Shown in pieces: positions 1 to 8,698 of a stretch of DNA of 64,000 nucleotides. Every line of letters starts with the position of its first letter. The first letter of the stretch is position 1. The notes beneath the pieces were generated by a model. It saw nothing but the letters and a program-made list of their open reading frames with translations. It did no database searches and had not been told where the DNA came from. Location of the stretch: NCBI GenBank assembly GCA_016795565.1, contig JAEUGW010000049.1, forward strand, positions 31,480 to 95,479, read 5' to 3'. The stretch is from Opitutaceae bacterium (GTDB lineage: Bacteria > Verrucomicrobiota > Verrucomicrobiia > Opitutales > Opitutaceae). The position numbers and the translations under genes are program-made.

Positions 1-1
1 C

Positions 2-2161
2 CTCGTGAATTCGACCATCCGCACGGTGGAAAAGAACCTGCTGGAGGGGGCCATCCTGGTCATTGCCGTCCTGATCGGCCTGCTCGGCAACTGGCGGGCG
101 GCCCTCATCGTGGCCTGTGCCATCCCGCTCTCGATGCTTTTTGCGATGACTGGCATGGTGCGCTACGGCGTCTCGGGCAACCTGATGAGCCTCGGCGCGG
201 TGGACTTCGGGCTCATTGTCGATGGCGCGGTTGTCATGGCGGAAAACGTGGTGCGCATGCTCGCCCACCGGCAGCACCAAGTGGGCCGCCTGCTCAACCG
301 CGAGGAACGGCTGCACACGATTCTTGCCGCCTGCAAACAAGTCGGCACACCGACGGTGTTCGGTGTGGCGATCATCACCATCGTCTATCTGCCGATGTTC
401 GCCCTGACGGGCGTCGAGGGAAAAATGTTCAAGCCGATGGCGTTCACGGTCGTCTTTGCGCTGATCGGCGCGCTGATCCTCGCGCTCACCGTCGTGCCGG
501 TCCTCTGCTCGTTCTTCATGACGAAGAAGGTGAGCGAAGAGGACAACTTCCTCATCCGCTTTGCCAAGAATGTCTACAAACCGGTGCTGAATTTCAGCCT
601 GCGGATGCGCTGGCTGATGTCCCTCATCGCGGTCGGCATCTTCGTGTTCTCGATGTTCGTGTTTTCCCGCCTCGGCGCGGAATTCATCCCGCAACTGGAC
701 GAAGGCTCGCTGGCCACGCAGATGGTCCGCACGACCAGCATTGGCCTGGCTCCCTCGATTGAGATGCAAAATGCCGCGGAGAAACTGATGTTGGAGAAAT
801 TCCCCGAGATCACGCACACCTTTTCCCGCGTGGGCACCTCCGAGGTGGCGACCGATCCCATGGGCGTGAACATCGGCGACACCTATGTCCTCATGAAACC
901 GCCGGAGGAGTGGCGGAAAATTGACGGTCGCACGGTGACCAAGGATGAGCTGACCAACCTCATGGCGAAGGAGTTGAACACGCACTTCCCCGGCCAGAGT
1001 TATCTGTTCTCCCAACCCATCGAACTGCGTTTCAATGAATTGCTCTCGGGCAGCCGCGCCGACATTGCGATCAAGGTTTTCGGCGACGACTATGACACGC
1101 TGGAGAAAGTCGCCGGGGAAGTCCGGGAAATTGTCGAGAAGATCCCCGGTGCCGCCGACGTTGAATTTGACGCCGCCGGCAAGGCGCCCGTGCTCCAGGT
1201 TGTCGTCAATCGCGCGGCCATGGCCCGCTACAACGTGCATGCGGACGAGGTGAACAAGGTCATCGGCACCGCGTTCGCCGGCACCGAAGCGGGTGTCCTG
1301 GTGGACGGCAACCGTCGGTTCCCGATCATCACCCGTTTGCCCGAATCCGCCCGGCAGGACTTCGCCAATGTCGCGAACCTGCCGGTGCGCACAAGCGACG
1401 GCGGCTTTATCGCCCTGGGCCAGGTCGCCGAGGTAAGCGTGACGGAGAGCGTGAACACCATCAGCCGCGAGGCGTTCCAGCGCCGCATGGCGATCCAGGT
1501 GAACCTGCGCGGCCGGGATGTGCAGAGTTTCGTGCAGGAAGCGCAGGCCAAGATCAGTGCCGGGGTCAAGATGCCGGAGGGCTACTTCGTCGAATATGGC
1601 GGGGCCTTCAAAAACCTGCAGGAGGCGCGCGCGCGTCTGATGGTGGTGGTGCCGATGGCACTGCTACTGATCTTCCTGCTGATTTTCATGGCATTCAGCA
1701 GCGTGCGACAGGCGTTCATTGTCTACACCGGAATCCCGTTGGCCGTAACCGGAGGCATTTTTGCCCTGTGGTTGCGGGACCTGCCATTCTCTATCTCGGC
1801 CGCGGTGGGCTTTATCGCACTCTCCGGAGTAGCGGTGCTCAACGGCGTGATGATGATTTCGTTCATCAACCAGCTCCGCGAGGAGGGCAAATCCGTGCGC
1901 GAGGCCGTGATCGAAGGCGCGCTCACCCGCTTGCGTCCCGTCCTGATGACCGCGCTCGTGGCTTCGCTGGGCTTCGTGCCGATGGCGCTCGCCCATGGCT
2001 CTGGCGCGGAAGTGCAGCGGCCCCTCGCGACCGTCGTCATCGGCGGCATCATCACCGCGACCTTTCTGACGCTGGTGCTGCTGCCGACGCTCTACTGCTG
2101 GTTCGAACGCGACGGCTCGACCCAACCGACGACTGAACCCTCAACTCCAGGAACTGTATGA
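2..2161 (+). CDS. Heavy-metal RND efflux pump, inner-membrane subunit (CzcA/CusA type), 5' truncated
   Basis: This is the C-terminal ~720 residues of a proton-driven HME-RND transporter, which exports metal ions from periplasm or cytoplasm through a tripartite complex. The frame is open to the window edge. The first visible residues (LVNSTIRTVEKNLLEGA) match an internal family segment, so about 300 N-terminal residues and presumably the membrane-fusion gene lie outside. The transmembrane motif DFGLIVDGAVVMAEN, with the Asp typical of the HME family, is near visible residue 68, and paired hydrophobic clusters occur near residues 130-210 and 550-700. The stop overlaps the next start as ATGA, indicating translational coupling. 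The metal (Cu/Ag or Zn/Cd/Co) cannot be told from this part. Confidence 0.93.
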   Translation, partial: LVNSTIRTVEKNLLEGAILVIAVLIGLLGNWRAALIVACAIPLSMLFAMTGMVRYGVSGNLMSLGAVDFGLIVDGAVVMAENVVRMLAHRQHQVGRLLNREERLHTILAACKQVGTPTVFGVAIITIVYLPMFALTGVEGKMFKPMAFTVVFALIGALILALTVVPVLCSFFMTKKVSEEDNFLIRFAKNVYKPVLNFSLRMRWLMSLIAVGIFVFSMFVFSRLGAEFIPQLDEGSLATQMVRTTSIGLAPSIEMQNAAEKLMLEKFPEITHTFSRVGTSEVATDPMGVNIGDTYVLMKPPEEWRKIDGRTVTKDELTNLMAKELNTHFPGQSYLFSQPIELRFNELLSGSRADIAIKVFGDDYDTLEKVAGEVREIVEKIPGAADVEFDAAGKAPVLQVVVNRAAMARYNVHADEVNKVIGTAFAGTEAGVLVDGNRRFPIITRLPESARQDFANVANLPVRTSDGGFIALGQVAEVSVTESVNTISREAFQRRMAIQVNLRGRDVQSFVQEAQAKISAGVKMPEGYFVEYGGAFKNLQEARARLMVVVPMALLLIFLLIFMAFSSVRQAFIVYTGIPLAVTGGIFALWLRDLPFSISAAVGFIALSGVAVLNGVMMISFINQLREEGKSVREAVIEGALTRLRPVLMTALVASLGFVPMALAHGSGAEVQRPLATVVIGGIITATFLTLVLLPTLYCWFERDGSTQPTTEPSTPGTV

Positions 2162-2562
2162 AAGCTTTGGCCTGCTTCATCGCAATCATCGCTGCCGGCC
2201 TCGCCGGCTGCGTCACGCCTTTCGGGGTTCCGCCAGACGTGGCTCACGTCAAGTTGGAGATGGGCGATTCGCCCGTCGTCAGGGTTACGAGAATCTGGCT
2301 GGAGAGAAGGAGCGGACCGCTCGCGGTCAATGGTTACGTTCTCAGACGCCCCAATGCCACCGACACCACGCAAACTCACCTGGACGTGACGCTTTACGAT
2401 GAGACGGGCCAGGTGCTGCGCTCAACGGTGGAGCACTTTGCGCCCCGGCAGATTCCGCGGCGCTACCGTCGCCCGGATGCTGCTTTCTACCGGGTGGTGC
2501 TTGATCCGTTGCCGGCCGGCACCACCCGCATCCTCGTGCAGGCGCACGAGGGCAACCATTGA
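2158..2562 (+). CDS. Small lipoprotein of metal-efflux operon, paralogue A
   Basis: A 134-residue protein of unknown function. Residues 1-18 form a lipoprotein signal with lipobox LAGC (Cys18), so it is probably membrane-anchored in the envelope. The rest is a compact beta-rich domain with VKLEMGDSPVVRVTRIWLER and the ending YRVVLDPLPAGTTRILVQAHEG. It overlaps the RND gene by 4 bp. The next gene is a close paralogue with the same lipobox and the same motif order, so the two arose by tandem duplication. Position implies an accessory role in metal efflux, but no function is recognised. Confidence 0.85.
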   Translation: MKALACFIAIIAAGLAGCVTPFGVPPDVAHVKLEMGDSPVVRVTRIWLERRSGPLAVNGYVLRRPNATDTTQTHLDVTLYDETGQVLRSTVEHFAPRQIPRRYRRPDAAFYRVVLDPLPAGTTRILVQAHEGNH

Positions 2563-2608
2563 ACATCCGAACCCCTTTCCCGGTGGAAAAACGCCAACCC
2601 TGATTCCC

Positions 2609-3022
2609 ATGAAAATCCCGCTCATATTCCTGCTCGGAGTGATCGGCTTGCTCTTAGCCGGTTGCGCCACGCCCTTCCGGGCTCCGTCCGACGTGGCCCA
2701 TATCCAACTCGACCGGGCTGATTCACCGTTGGTCAACGTTGAAAAAATCTGGCTGGAGCGCAAGAAAGGCCCGCTCGTTGTCACCGGGTATGTGCTCAAA
2801 GAACTGGCAACGGAAGACACGACCGGAACGCATCTCGATGTGACGTTGTTCGCTGCCGACGGCCGCGTGCTGCGCCGCACCGTGGAGCATTTCGAGCCCC
2901 GGCAGATACCACGGCGCTACCGCCAGCCGGATTATGCGACCTACCGGGTTGTGCTCGACCCGCTTCCGCCCGGCACCGTCCGCATTGAAGTCCGCGCCCA
3001 CGAGGGCGCCCATTCCTCCTGA
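2609..3022 (+). CDS. Small lipoprotein of metal-efflux operon, paralogue B
   Basis: A 137-residue paralogue of the preceding gene. The lipobox is LAGC (Cys20) followed by ATPF. Shared blocks include DVAHIQL, SPLVNVEKIWLER, HLDVTLF, RTVEHFEPRQIPRRYR and the final YRVVLDPLPPGT. The reading frame is open upstream of the chosen ATG, but only this start places a signal peptide at the N-terminus. It follows paralogue A by 46 bp and precedes a Cys/His-rich secreted protein by 20 bp. Function is unknown; an envelope role in metal handling is inferred from the operon. Confidence 0.83.
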   Translation: MKIPLIFLLGVIGLLLAGCATPFRAPSDVAHIQLDRADSPLVNVEKIWLERKKGPLVVTGYVLKELATEDTTGTHLDVTLFAADGRVLRRTVEHFEPRQIPRRYRQPDYATYRVVLDPLPPGTVRIEVRAHEGAHSS

Positions 3023-3042
3023 AACAACCAACCATTTCTCTC

Positions 3043-3504
3043 ATGAAAAACACCCGTAGTCTGGTCCTTACTTCATTCGCGCTGCTTGCTTCGGCGGTGG
3101 CGCTTGTTGCCAAGCCGATCCCCGGCCCCAAAGGTGGCCGCATCCTCACTACCGAAGCTCCCCATGTGGAGTTCTTCGTGCAGAAAGACCGCACGGTTGC
3201 GGTCTCGTTCTACGACAAAGATCTCAAGCCCGTGGTCGCATCCGGCCAGGTCGTGAACGCCACGGCTGAGGCTAAAACGGGCAAGGTGAAGCTCGAGTTC
3301 ACCGCAAAGGATGGCGCACTGATTTCCACTGCGCCTATGCCAGAGGGCGATGACTACACGGTCGTCGTCCAGGTCCGCGAAACCGCTGGGGCCAAGCCGA
3401 AGAACTACCGCGTGCTCTTCCACGACGAAGTCTGCGGCGAGTGCAAGCACGCCGAATACGCCTGCATTTGTGACGACGCGGGCGGCGAGCACAAGAAACA
3501 CTGA
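3043..3504 (+). CDS. Secreted protein with Cys/His-rich C-terminal tail
   Basis: A 153-residue exported protein. A Sec signal occupies roughly residues 1-24 (MKNTRSLVLTSFALLASAVALVAKP). A beta-rich domain contains VAVSFYDKDLKPV, a motif also found in the product at 4515-4958 (VKFYDKEKKPV), so the two are probably distant paralogues. The last 25 residues hold CGECKHAEYACICDD and end in HKKH, giving two Cys pairs plus histidines that could bind a metal ion. It lies in the efflux operon directly before the PII-like gene. No family name is recognised; a periplasmic metal chaperone or sensor is a guess. Confidence 0.82.
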   Translation: MKNTRSLVLTSFALLASAVALVAKPIPGPKGGRILTTEAPHVEFFVQKDRTVAVSFYDKDLKPVVASGQVVNATAEAKTGKVKLEFTAKDGALISTAPMPEGDDYTVVVQVRETAGAKPKNYRVLFHDEVCGECKHAEYACICDDAGGEHKKH

Positions 3505-3509
3505 CCGCC

Positions 3510-3851
3510 ATGAAACTGATCATCGCCTTCATCCGACCTTCGAAAGAGGAGGACGTTCGTGAAGCGCTTCACGCCGTCCCCGGTCTTTCTGGAGCCAGCT
3601 TCTCGGACATCCGCGGTTTCGGTCGGGGCCGCGGCCATTCATTTGCCGAAGCGGAACGGGAGGCGGTGGTGGGGACCCTTCCCCGCGTTCGAGTGGAAGT
3701 CATGGTGCCCGACGCAGCGCAAGCAGCGGCCGAACAAGCCATCGCCTCTGCTGCCCACACCGGGCAGCGCGGAGACGGCAAAATCTACGCCCTGTCCCTC
3801 GACTCCGCCCGCCGGATCAGCTCCGGCGAAACCGCAGAAACCGCCGTTTAA
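3510..3851 (+). CDS. Divergent PII signalling protein of metal-efflux operon (PII-NG type)
   Basis: A 113-residue GlnB/GlnK-like trimeric signal protein. PII landmarks are MKLIIAFIRPSKEEDVREAL at the N-terminus, the RGFGRGRGH turn, LPRVRVEVMVPD and HTGQRGDGKIYAL, the B-loop equivalent of the TGxxGDGKI motif. Aligned with canonical PII, the T-loop has the same length, but the uridylylated Tyr51 is replaced by Ala (context EREAVVG). It therefore cannot be controlled by GlnD in the usual way. PII proteins of this kind, linked to CusABC-type efflux genes, have been described as the PII-NG group. Location 6 bp after the Cys-rich protein and inside the efflux operon supports that reading; the effector is unknown. 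Confidence 0.85.
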   Translation: MKLIIAFIRPSKEEDVREALHAVPGLSGASFSDIRGFGRGRGHSFAEAEREAVVGTLPRVRVEVMVPDAAQAAAEQAIASAAHTGQRGDGKIYALSLDSARRISSGETAETAV

Positions 3852-4050
3852 TACCATTTCCCGTCCGGTCGCTGGCCCGCCGATCCTGCCAAAGCATCTC
3901 CAAGTCAGCGCCCGGACTTTTGCCCCCAACACATCAATGTCTCCTCCATGAACAAAATCACCTTGCCGGCCTGGCTGGCTCACACCCGGCGGCGGCAATC
4001 CTAAGCGTCACGGCGGTTTTCATCGGTCGGCCTGCCGTGCAATTAACCCC

Positions 4051-4515
4051 ATGAAAACAAAACTCCCACTGTTCCTAGCGTTGGGCTTCGCCGCACTCAG
4101 CGGCTGCGCCACCGCTGCTTCCCCCCGCTCCCTCACGGCTACCTTGGCGGCTGAACGCGGGGCGCCGGCCGCGCTGGTCAATACCCTGCAACGGGGCGGT
4201 CGCCTCACACTCGCGGACATCGAAACCCTCGCCATCCTGAAGGTTCCTGACGACACAACCTTGGCCTATCTTAGACAAAACGGCGCCGCCTACGAGCTGA
4301 CCCTGGCGCAAATCGACCAAATGCGGAACGCAGGTGTGTCGGTGCGCGTCATTGATTATCTTCTGGCTAGCCCCGCCAGGGTCGTTCGCACCGTCCGATA
4401 TCCCCGAATGTGGCATGGGTTTGGGTATCACCACTATGGTGCCGGACACCATTCAGACGGATTTGGTCATGGTTTTGGGCATGGAGGTTTTGGTCACCAT
4501 AGAGGGCACCACTAA
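4051..4515 (+). CDS. Lipoprotein with His/Gly-rich C-terminal tail
   Basis: A 154-residue predicted lipoprotein with lipobox LSGC at Cys19. The middle part is helical and contains two similar segments, GGRLTLADIETLAILKVPDD and ELTLAQIDQMRNAGVSVRVI, that look like a repeated helical unit. The last ~35 residues carry about a dozen histidines with Gly, Tyr and Phe (for example HGFGYHHYGAGHHSDGFGHG), a likely Zn/Ni/Cu/Co-binding tail. It starts 199 bp after the PII-like gene, and its stop overlaps the next start (TAATG). It is probably an envelope metal-binding accessory of the efflux operon; the family is not recognised. Confidence 0.82.
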   Translation: MKTKLPLFLALGFAALSGCATAASPRSLTATLAAERGAPAALVNTLQRGGRLTLADIETLAILKVPDDTTLAYLRQNGAAYELTLAQIDQMRNAGVSVRVIDYLLASPARVVRTVRYPRMWHGFGYHHYGAGHHSDGFGHGFGHGGFGHHRGHH

Positions 4516-4958
4516 TGAAAGCGCCTCTGCTATTTCTCGTGTTCCTTACCGCGGTGAGCTTGGAGGGAGCGACTGGGTCCGTTGCCGAGAAAACGGTGCC
4601 ACCGCCCAAGCAGCCAACCAAGGCTCCGGTTAAAAAGAAGGTCTACGAGTTGCCTAAGACCGGTCTAAACCAACCCCGGCCCGCGGGCGGCTGGATCAAC
4701 GTGGAGGCGGTTGGCACCAGGTTGATCGTGAAGTTCTACGATAAGGAGAAAAAGCCCGTGGCCCCCGACGTGGTGCGCGGTTTCGTCCAGTTCCGCTTCG
4801 CGTCCAAAAACCCCGAGCGAGCACCATTGCACCTTGAAGGCCTGACCCTTGCCTCGACGGCTACGGTTCGCCCGCCACATAACTTCATTGTGCTGCTGAG
4901 TTTGTTCACGAGTGAAAGTGCGGGTCCTTCCGAATCCCACAATTTCAAATACCCCTGA
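4515..4958 (+). CDS. Secreted small protein, distant paralogue of the Cys-rich protein
   Basis: A 147-residue exported protein with a signal peptide of about 19 residues (MKAPLLFLVFLTAVSLEG). A Pro/Lys-rich linker (PPPKQPTKAPVKKK) leads into a domain with VGTRLIVKFYDKEKKPVAPD and HNFIVLLSLF, which resembles the core of the product at 3043-3504 but lacks its Cys/His tail. The gene shares one base with the upstream stop and ends 1 bp before the outer-membrane efflux gene, so it belongs to the same transcript. Function is unknown. Confidence 0.78.
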   Translation: MKAPLLFLVFLTAVSLEGATGSVAEKTVPPPKQPTKAPVKKKVYELPKTGLNQPRPAGGWINVEAVGTRLIVKFYDKEKKPVAPDVVRGFVQFRFASKNPERAPLHLEGLTLASTATVRPPHNFIVLLSLFTSESAGPSESHNFKYP

Positions 4959-4959
4959 A

Positions 4960-6354
4960 ATGACACCTCGTTCTGCTCTTCTTCTTGGGTTGGTGTTGTT
5001 CGGGACACCCGCGCTGCAAGCAATGCCTGCCATGCAGGCCGACGTGCCCGGCAAGCTCGACCTTGAACAGACGCTGGCCTTCGCCCTCGAGCATAACTTC
5101 GCGATCCGCCGGGCGCGGGAGAGCCTCCGTGAGCAAGAGGGCATTGTCACCACGGTCTCGGCGGCGGGTCTACCGACTGTGTCGGCCACCGGCAGTTTCC
5201 AGAAGAGCAATCTCCAGTCCTTTCAGGCGGGCACGCAAAACACTGGCCAGCCGGTCATCATTCCGTCAGGTCGTTTCTGGCGGATGAACTTCACGGTCCG
5301 CCAAACGGTCTATGCCGGAGGCCGCATCCGGTCGTCGATCGAGGCCGCGAAACTCACCCGCGAGGCGGCCATTTTCGGTCTGCAAGAAACCATCAATGCG
5401 GCCCTGCTGGATGTGCGCACCCGCTTCTACACGGTTCTGCTCGCTCGCGAGGATATCAAGGTGCAGGAGCAGAACCTGGAACTGCTTCAACGCCAGTTGC
5501 GCGACGCCACGAACCGTTTTGAGGCGGGTTCAATCTCGAAATTCGAGCGACTTCGCGCCGAAGTGGCGTTGGCCAATGCCCAGCCGCCGCTCATCAAAGC
5601 GCGAAACGACTATCGTCTGGCCATCCAGGAGCTGCGTCAGGCGATTGGCTTGGTGCACACCCGTGACGAATCCCCTGACCAAGCCCCGGAGTTCACCGGA
5701 ACACTCACCATCGAGCCATCGAACCTCAAACTCCCGGCCGCATTGGCCGCAGCGCGCACGGGCCGTCCGGAGTTACAGCGGCTCGCCAAGCTTTTCGATG
5801 CGGCCACCGCCGGTGAATTGACGGCCCGGGCTGGCTATTATCCCAGCCTGGCGTTGACCGCCGGTGGTGAACTCCGCAAAGGCCTCACGGAGAGTTTCAG
5901 CGATTCGCGGCGCGGTCTGCGCGCCGGAGCCCAGGCCGAGTGGACGGGCAGCCCCCGCGCCACCGCTGGTCGGATCGGGCAGGCCGAATCCTTGAGCGAA
6001 CAGGCGCGCCTCACTCTCGCCGCCACGGAACTCGCCGTGCAGGTTGAGGTGCGCCGCGCCCTGTCTTCGTTGGAGGAGGCCACCGAGTTGATCGGCGCCA
6101 CTGCGCAGTCGGTGAAACAGGCCGAAGAGGCGGTGCGAATTGCGCTTACTCGCTACCAAGCCGGAACGACCCCTCAGCTTGACCTGCTACAATCGCAGGT
6201 GGCGTTGACGACGGCCCGGACGAACCAACTCCGGGCCTACTACGGCCACAATGTTGCGCTGGCCCGCCTGCATCAGGCGATGGGACTCTCAGGGGTCGAA
6301 TACGGCGAAGCTGCCAACCCCGCTTCTTCGCAAACATCGACCGAAGTGAAATGA
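4960..6354 (+). CDS. TolC/CusC-family outer-membrane efflux protein
   Basis: A 464-residue outer-membrane factor that would form the trimeric exit duct for the RND pump at the window start. A signal peptide covers about residues 1-22. Two OEP repeats follow, rich in long amphipathic helices such as LDLEQTLAFALEHNFAIRRA near residue 32 and ARTGRPELQRLAKLFDAA near residue 265. ATG 4960 was chosen because it begins directly at the signal peptide, 1 bp after the preceding stop; the frame is open further upstream. The stop overlaps the next start (ATGA). Its position after several accessory genes rather than next to the pump gene is unusual. Confidence 0.9.
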   Translation: MTPRSALLLGLVLFGTPALQAMPAMQADVPGKLDLEQTLAFALEHNFAIRRARESLREQEGIVTTVSAAGLPTVSATGSFQKSNLQSFQAGTQNTGQPVIIPSGRFWRMNFTVRQTVYAGGRIRSSIEAAKLTREAAIFGLQETINAALLDVRTRFYTVLLAREDIKVQEQNLELLQRQLRDATNRFEAGSISKFERLRAEVALANAQPPLIKARNDYRLAIQELRQAIGLVHTRDESPDQAPEFTGTLTIEPSNLKLPAALAAARTGRPELQRLAKLFDAATAGELTARAGYYPSLALTAGGELRKGLTESFSDSRRGLRAGAQAEWTGSPRATAGRIGQAESLSEQARLTLAATELAVQVEVRRALSSLEEATELIGATAQSVKQAEEAVRIALTRYQAGTTPQLDLLQSQVALTTARTNQLRAYYGHNVALARLHQAMGLSGVEYGEAANPASSQTSTEVK

Positions 6355-6632
6355 CCCAACGGACATTGAAGTCCATCTACCAGGTGCGCGGCAAGCGCCA
6401 CCACCGGCCCGCAAAGCCGGAATATGCCGTGACGGGCATCATGGTAGGCATCGCCATCGGCTGGATCGTCGGTTTCGGGTTGGAGCTGGTCTATAGAAAG
6501 AAAGCGACTTTGATGGCGGCAACATCCGTTGCCGGCCTCTTGCTCGGCGCGGGTTTCGAGGCGATCCGGTTTCGTTGGCGCATGCATTGCTACCATGCCA
6601 ACAAGCAACCCAAAGCCCGTTCGATCTTATGA
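6351..6632 (+). CDS. Small two-helix membrane protein
   Basis: A 93-residue protein with a basic N-terminus (about 22 residues rich in Arg, Lys and His) and two predicted membrane helices, roughly residues 28-46 (IMVGIAIGWIVGFGLELVY) and 52-68 (LMAATSVAGLLLGAGFE). It overlaps the TolC-like gene by 4 bp and the ATPase gene by 4 bp, so translation of all three is probably coupled. No family is recognised. A regulatory or accessory subunit of one of the transporters is possible but not shown by the sequence. Confidence 0.7.
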   Translation: MTQRTLKSIYQVRGKRHHRPAKPEYAVTGIMVGIAIGWIVGFGLELVYRKKATLMAATSVAGLLLGAGFEAIRFRWRMHCYHANKQPKARSIL

Positions 6633-8647
6633 AGACCTCCGACAACTCTCCGAAAGACGATGATCGCGAGAAGCAGCCACCGCCTCACGATGCACACGCC
6701 GGGCATGACCATGGTGCCGGCAATGGGCACAATGAGCATGAGGGGCATACCCATGAGAGCAATCGTGCCGAATCGATCAGCTTGGTGATCTCTGGGGTAT
6801 TGGTGACGGCCGGGTTGGTTGCGCATTGGAGCAAGGCTTCAAACCCGTTGGTCGCGGCCCTCTCCCTTGCTGCCATGATTGCGGGCGGCTGGTTCCTCCT
6901 GCCCAAGGCTTGGCAGGCTATCAGACGCCTGCGGCCTGATATCAACCTGCTGGTCGTTATCGCGGCCATTGGGGCATCGATCATCGGTGAGTGGGTTGAG
7001 GCCGCTGCGGTCGTATTCCTGTTTGGGGTCGCTGAGTGGCTGGAAGGTTGGGCGGACCGCCGCGCCCGGCGCGCCGTCGAGGCCTTGCTGGAAATCGCCC
7101 CGAAGCTGGCGACCGTGAAGCGCGAGGGTAAATTCGCGGAAGTGCCGGTGGAAGAGGTGCAGGTCGATGAAACCGTCGCGGTAAAGTCGGGTATGGGCAT
7201 CCCGCTCGATGGCGCCGTGGTCAGCGGCGAATCCGCGGTCAACCAGGCGCCGATCACCGGGGAGTCCGTTCCCGTGGACAAAAAGCCCGGGGACCCGGTT
7301 TTTGCCGGCAGCATCAATGGCGAAGGCTCATTGGAGATCCGGGTGACAAAGATCGCCGGCGATACCATGCTCTCCCGGATCATCCGCCTGGTGAAGGAAG
7401 CACAGGAGCAAAAGGCCCCGACGCAGCGCTTCGTGGACCTGTTTGCCCGGTATTACACGCCACTCGTCACCCTGGGCGCCCTGCTCGTATTTATCGTGCC
7501 GCCGCTGTTCATGAATGGAGACTGGTCTCAGTGGCTTTACCGCGCCTGTGTCCTTCTCATTGTTGCGTGCCCGTGCGCCTTGGTCATCTCCACTCCGGTG
7601 TCGATTGTCGCCGGCCTGACCGCTCTCGCTAAGCGCGGCGTGCTGGTGAAAGGCGGAGCCCATCTCGAAGAGATCGCCAAGCTCAAGGCCCTCGCCGTGG
7701 ACAAGACGGGCACCATCACGGAAGGAAAACCCAAGGTGCAGGGAGTCGAGGTCGTCGGGCAGGTTTCGGAACAGGACATTCTACGAATAGCCGCTTCCAT
7801 TGACGCCCACTCCGCGCATCCGCTCGCCAAGGCGGTCGTGCAATACGCCGAGGAGCAGAAGGTCGCGTTCAACCGGGCGGAAAATTATCAGAACCGAAGC
7901 GGTCGTGGCGCCGAGGGCTTGCTCGACGGCCATGCCTATTTCCTGGGAAATCATCGTTTCACCCACGAACTCGGGGTGTGCAACGAGAACGTGGAGAGCC
8001 GGCTCGCCGCCATCGAGGGCCGCGGACATTCCGTCGTCGTGGTCGGGCATCGACCGCACGACGGCTGCAAGGGCGAAGTGCTCGGGATCATTGCCATCGG
8101 CGACACTTTGCGCGCCGACGCGGCGGATTCGATCCGGGCCCTTCACGAAGCAGGCGTCGTGTCGGTGATGATGTTGAGTGGCGACAACCAGCGCGCAGTC
8201 GATTTCATCGCGAAACAGGTGGGGATCGACGAACCGCGGGGCGATTTGCTGCCCGACGACAAGGTGGCGGCCGTGAAGGCGCTGCGGGAGAAACACGGCG
8301 TCGTAGGCATGGTGGGAGACGGGGTGAACGATGCGCCCGCCATGGCTACCGCCAACATTGGCATCGCCATGGGCATGGCTGGCACGGATGCGGCCATCGA
8401 AACGGCCGACATCACGCTCATGAAGGACGATCTGGGGAAAATCGCCGAAACCATCCTGTTGGGCCGCCGCACGCTGGGCATCATCCGCTTTAACATCACC
8501 TTCGCATTGGCCCTGAAGGCCCTGTTCCTCGTCCTCACGCTGATGGGCCATGCCAGTCTCTGGCTTGCCATCATGGCCGACACGGGAGCGACCCTGCTTG
8601 TCGTTGCCAACGCGCTTCGCCTGCTCCGGGCCAACCCCTCATCCTGA
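6629..8647 (+). CDS. P1B-type heavy-metal ATPase (ZntA/CadA-like, P1B-2)
   Basis: A 672-residue cation-exporting P-type ATPase. The N-terminus has no HMA (CxxC) domain but a His-rich stretch (HDAHAGHDHGAGNGH, residues ~16-45), an alternative metal-binding extension. Seen in order are the actuator motif ITGESVPVDKKPGD, the transport-site CPC in VACPCALVISTP, the phosphorylation site DKTGTITEGKP, the HP motif (DAHSAHPLAKAV) and the hinge GDGVNDAPAM. The last helix carries MADTGATLLVVANALRLL, whose Asp is typical of Zn/Cd/Pb pumps. ATG 6629 overlaps the upstream stop (ATGA). It would move metal from cytoplasm to periplasm, complementing the RND system. Confidence 0.93.
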   Translation: MKTSDNSPKDDDREKQPPPHDAHAGHDHGAGNGHNEHEGHTHESNRAESISLVISGVLVTAGLVAHWSKASNPLVAALSLAAMIAGGWFLLPKAWQAIRRLRPDINLLVVIAAIGASIIGEWVEAAAVVFLFGVAEWLEGWADRRARRAVEALLEIAPKLATVKREGKFAEVPVEEVQVDETVAVKSGMGIPLDGAVVSGESAVNQAPITGESVPVDKKPGDPVFAGSINGEGSLEIRVTKIAGDTMLSRIIRLVKEAQEQKAPTQRFVDLFARYYTPLVTLGALLVFIVPPLFMNGDWSQWLYRACVLLIVACPCALVISTPVSIVAGLTALAKRGVLVKGGAHLEEIAKLKALAVDKTGTITEGKPKVQGVEVVGQVSEQDILRIAASIDAHSAHPLAKAVVQYAEEQKVAFNRAENYQNRSGRGAEGLLDGHAYFLGNHRFTHELGVCNENVESRLAAIEGRGHSVVVVGHRPHDGCKGEVLGIIAIGDTLRADAADSIRALHEAGVVSVMMLSGDNQRAVDFIAKQVGIDEPRGDLLPDDKVAAVKALREKHGVVGMVGDGVNDAPAMATANIGIAMGMAGTDAAIETADITLMKDDLGKIAETILLGRRTLGIIRFNITFALALKALFLVLTLMGHASLWLAIMADTGATLLVVANALRLLRANPSS

Positions 8648-8698
8648 TACGCTTTGGTCTTTTTTTTGGCCGAGTTTTAGCGATAGCATTACTGCGCT

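Noticed and set aside
3948..4004. 18-codon frame between the PII-like gene and the His-tailed lipoprotein
   Set aside because: It is too short, has no clear ribosome-binding site and no recognisable sequence. It may be a leader peptide, but nothing supports it.
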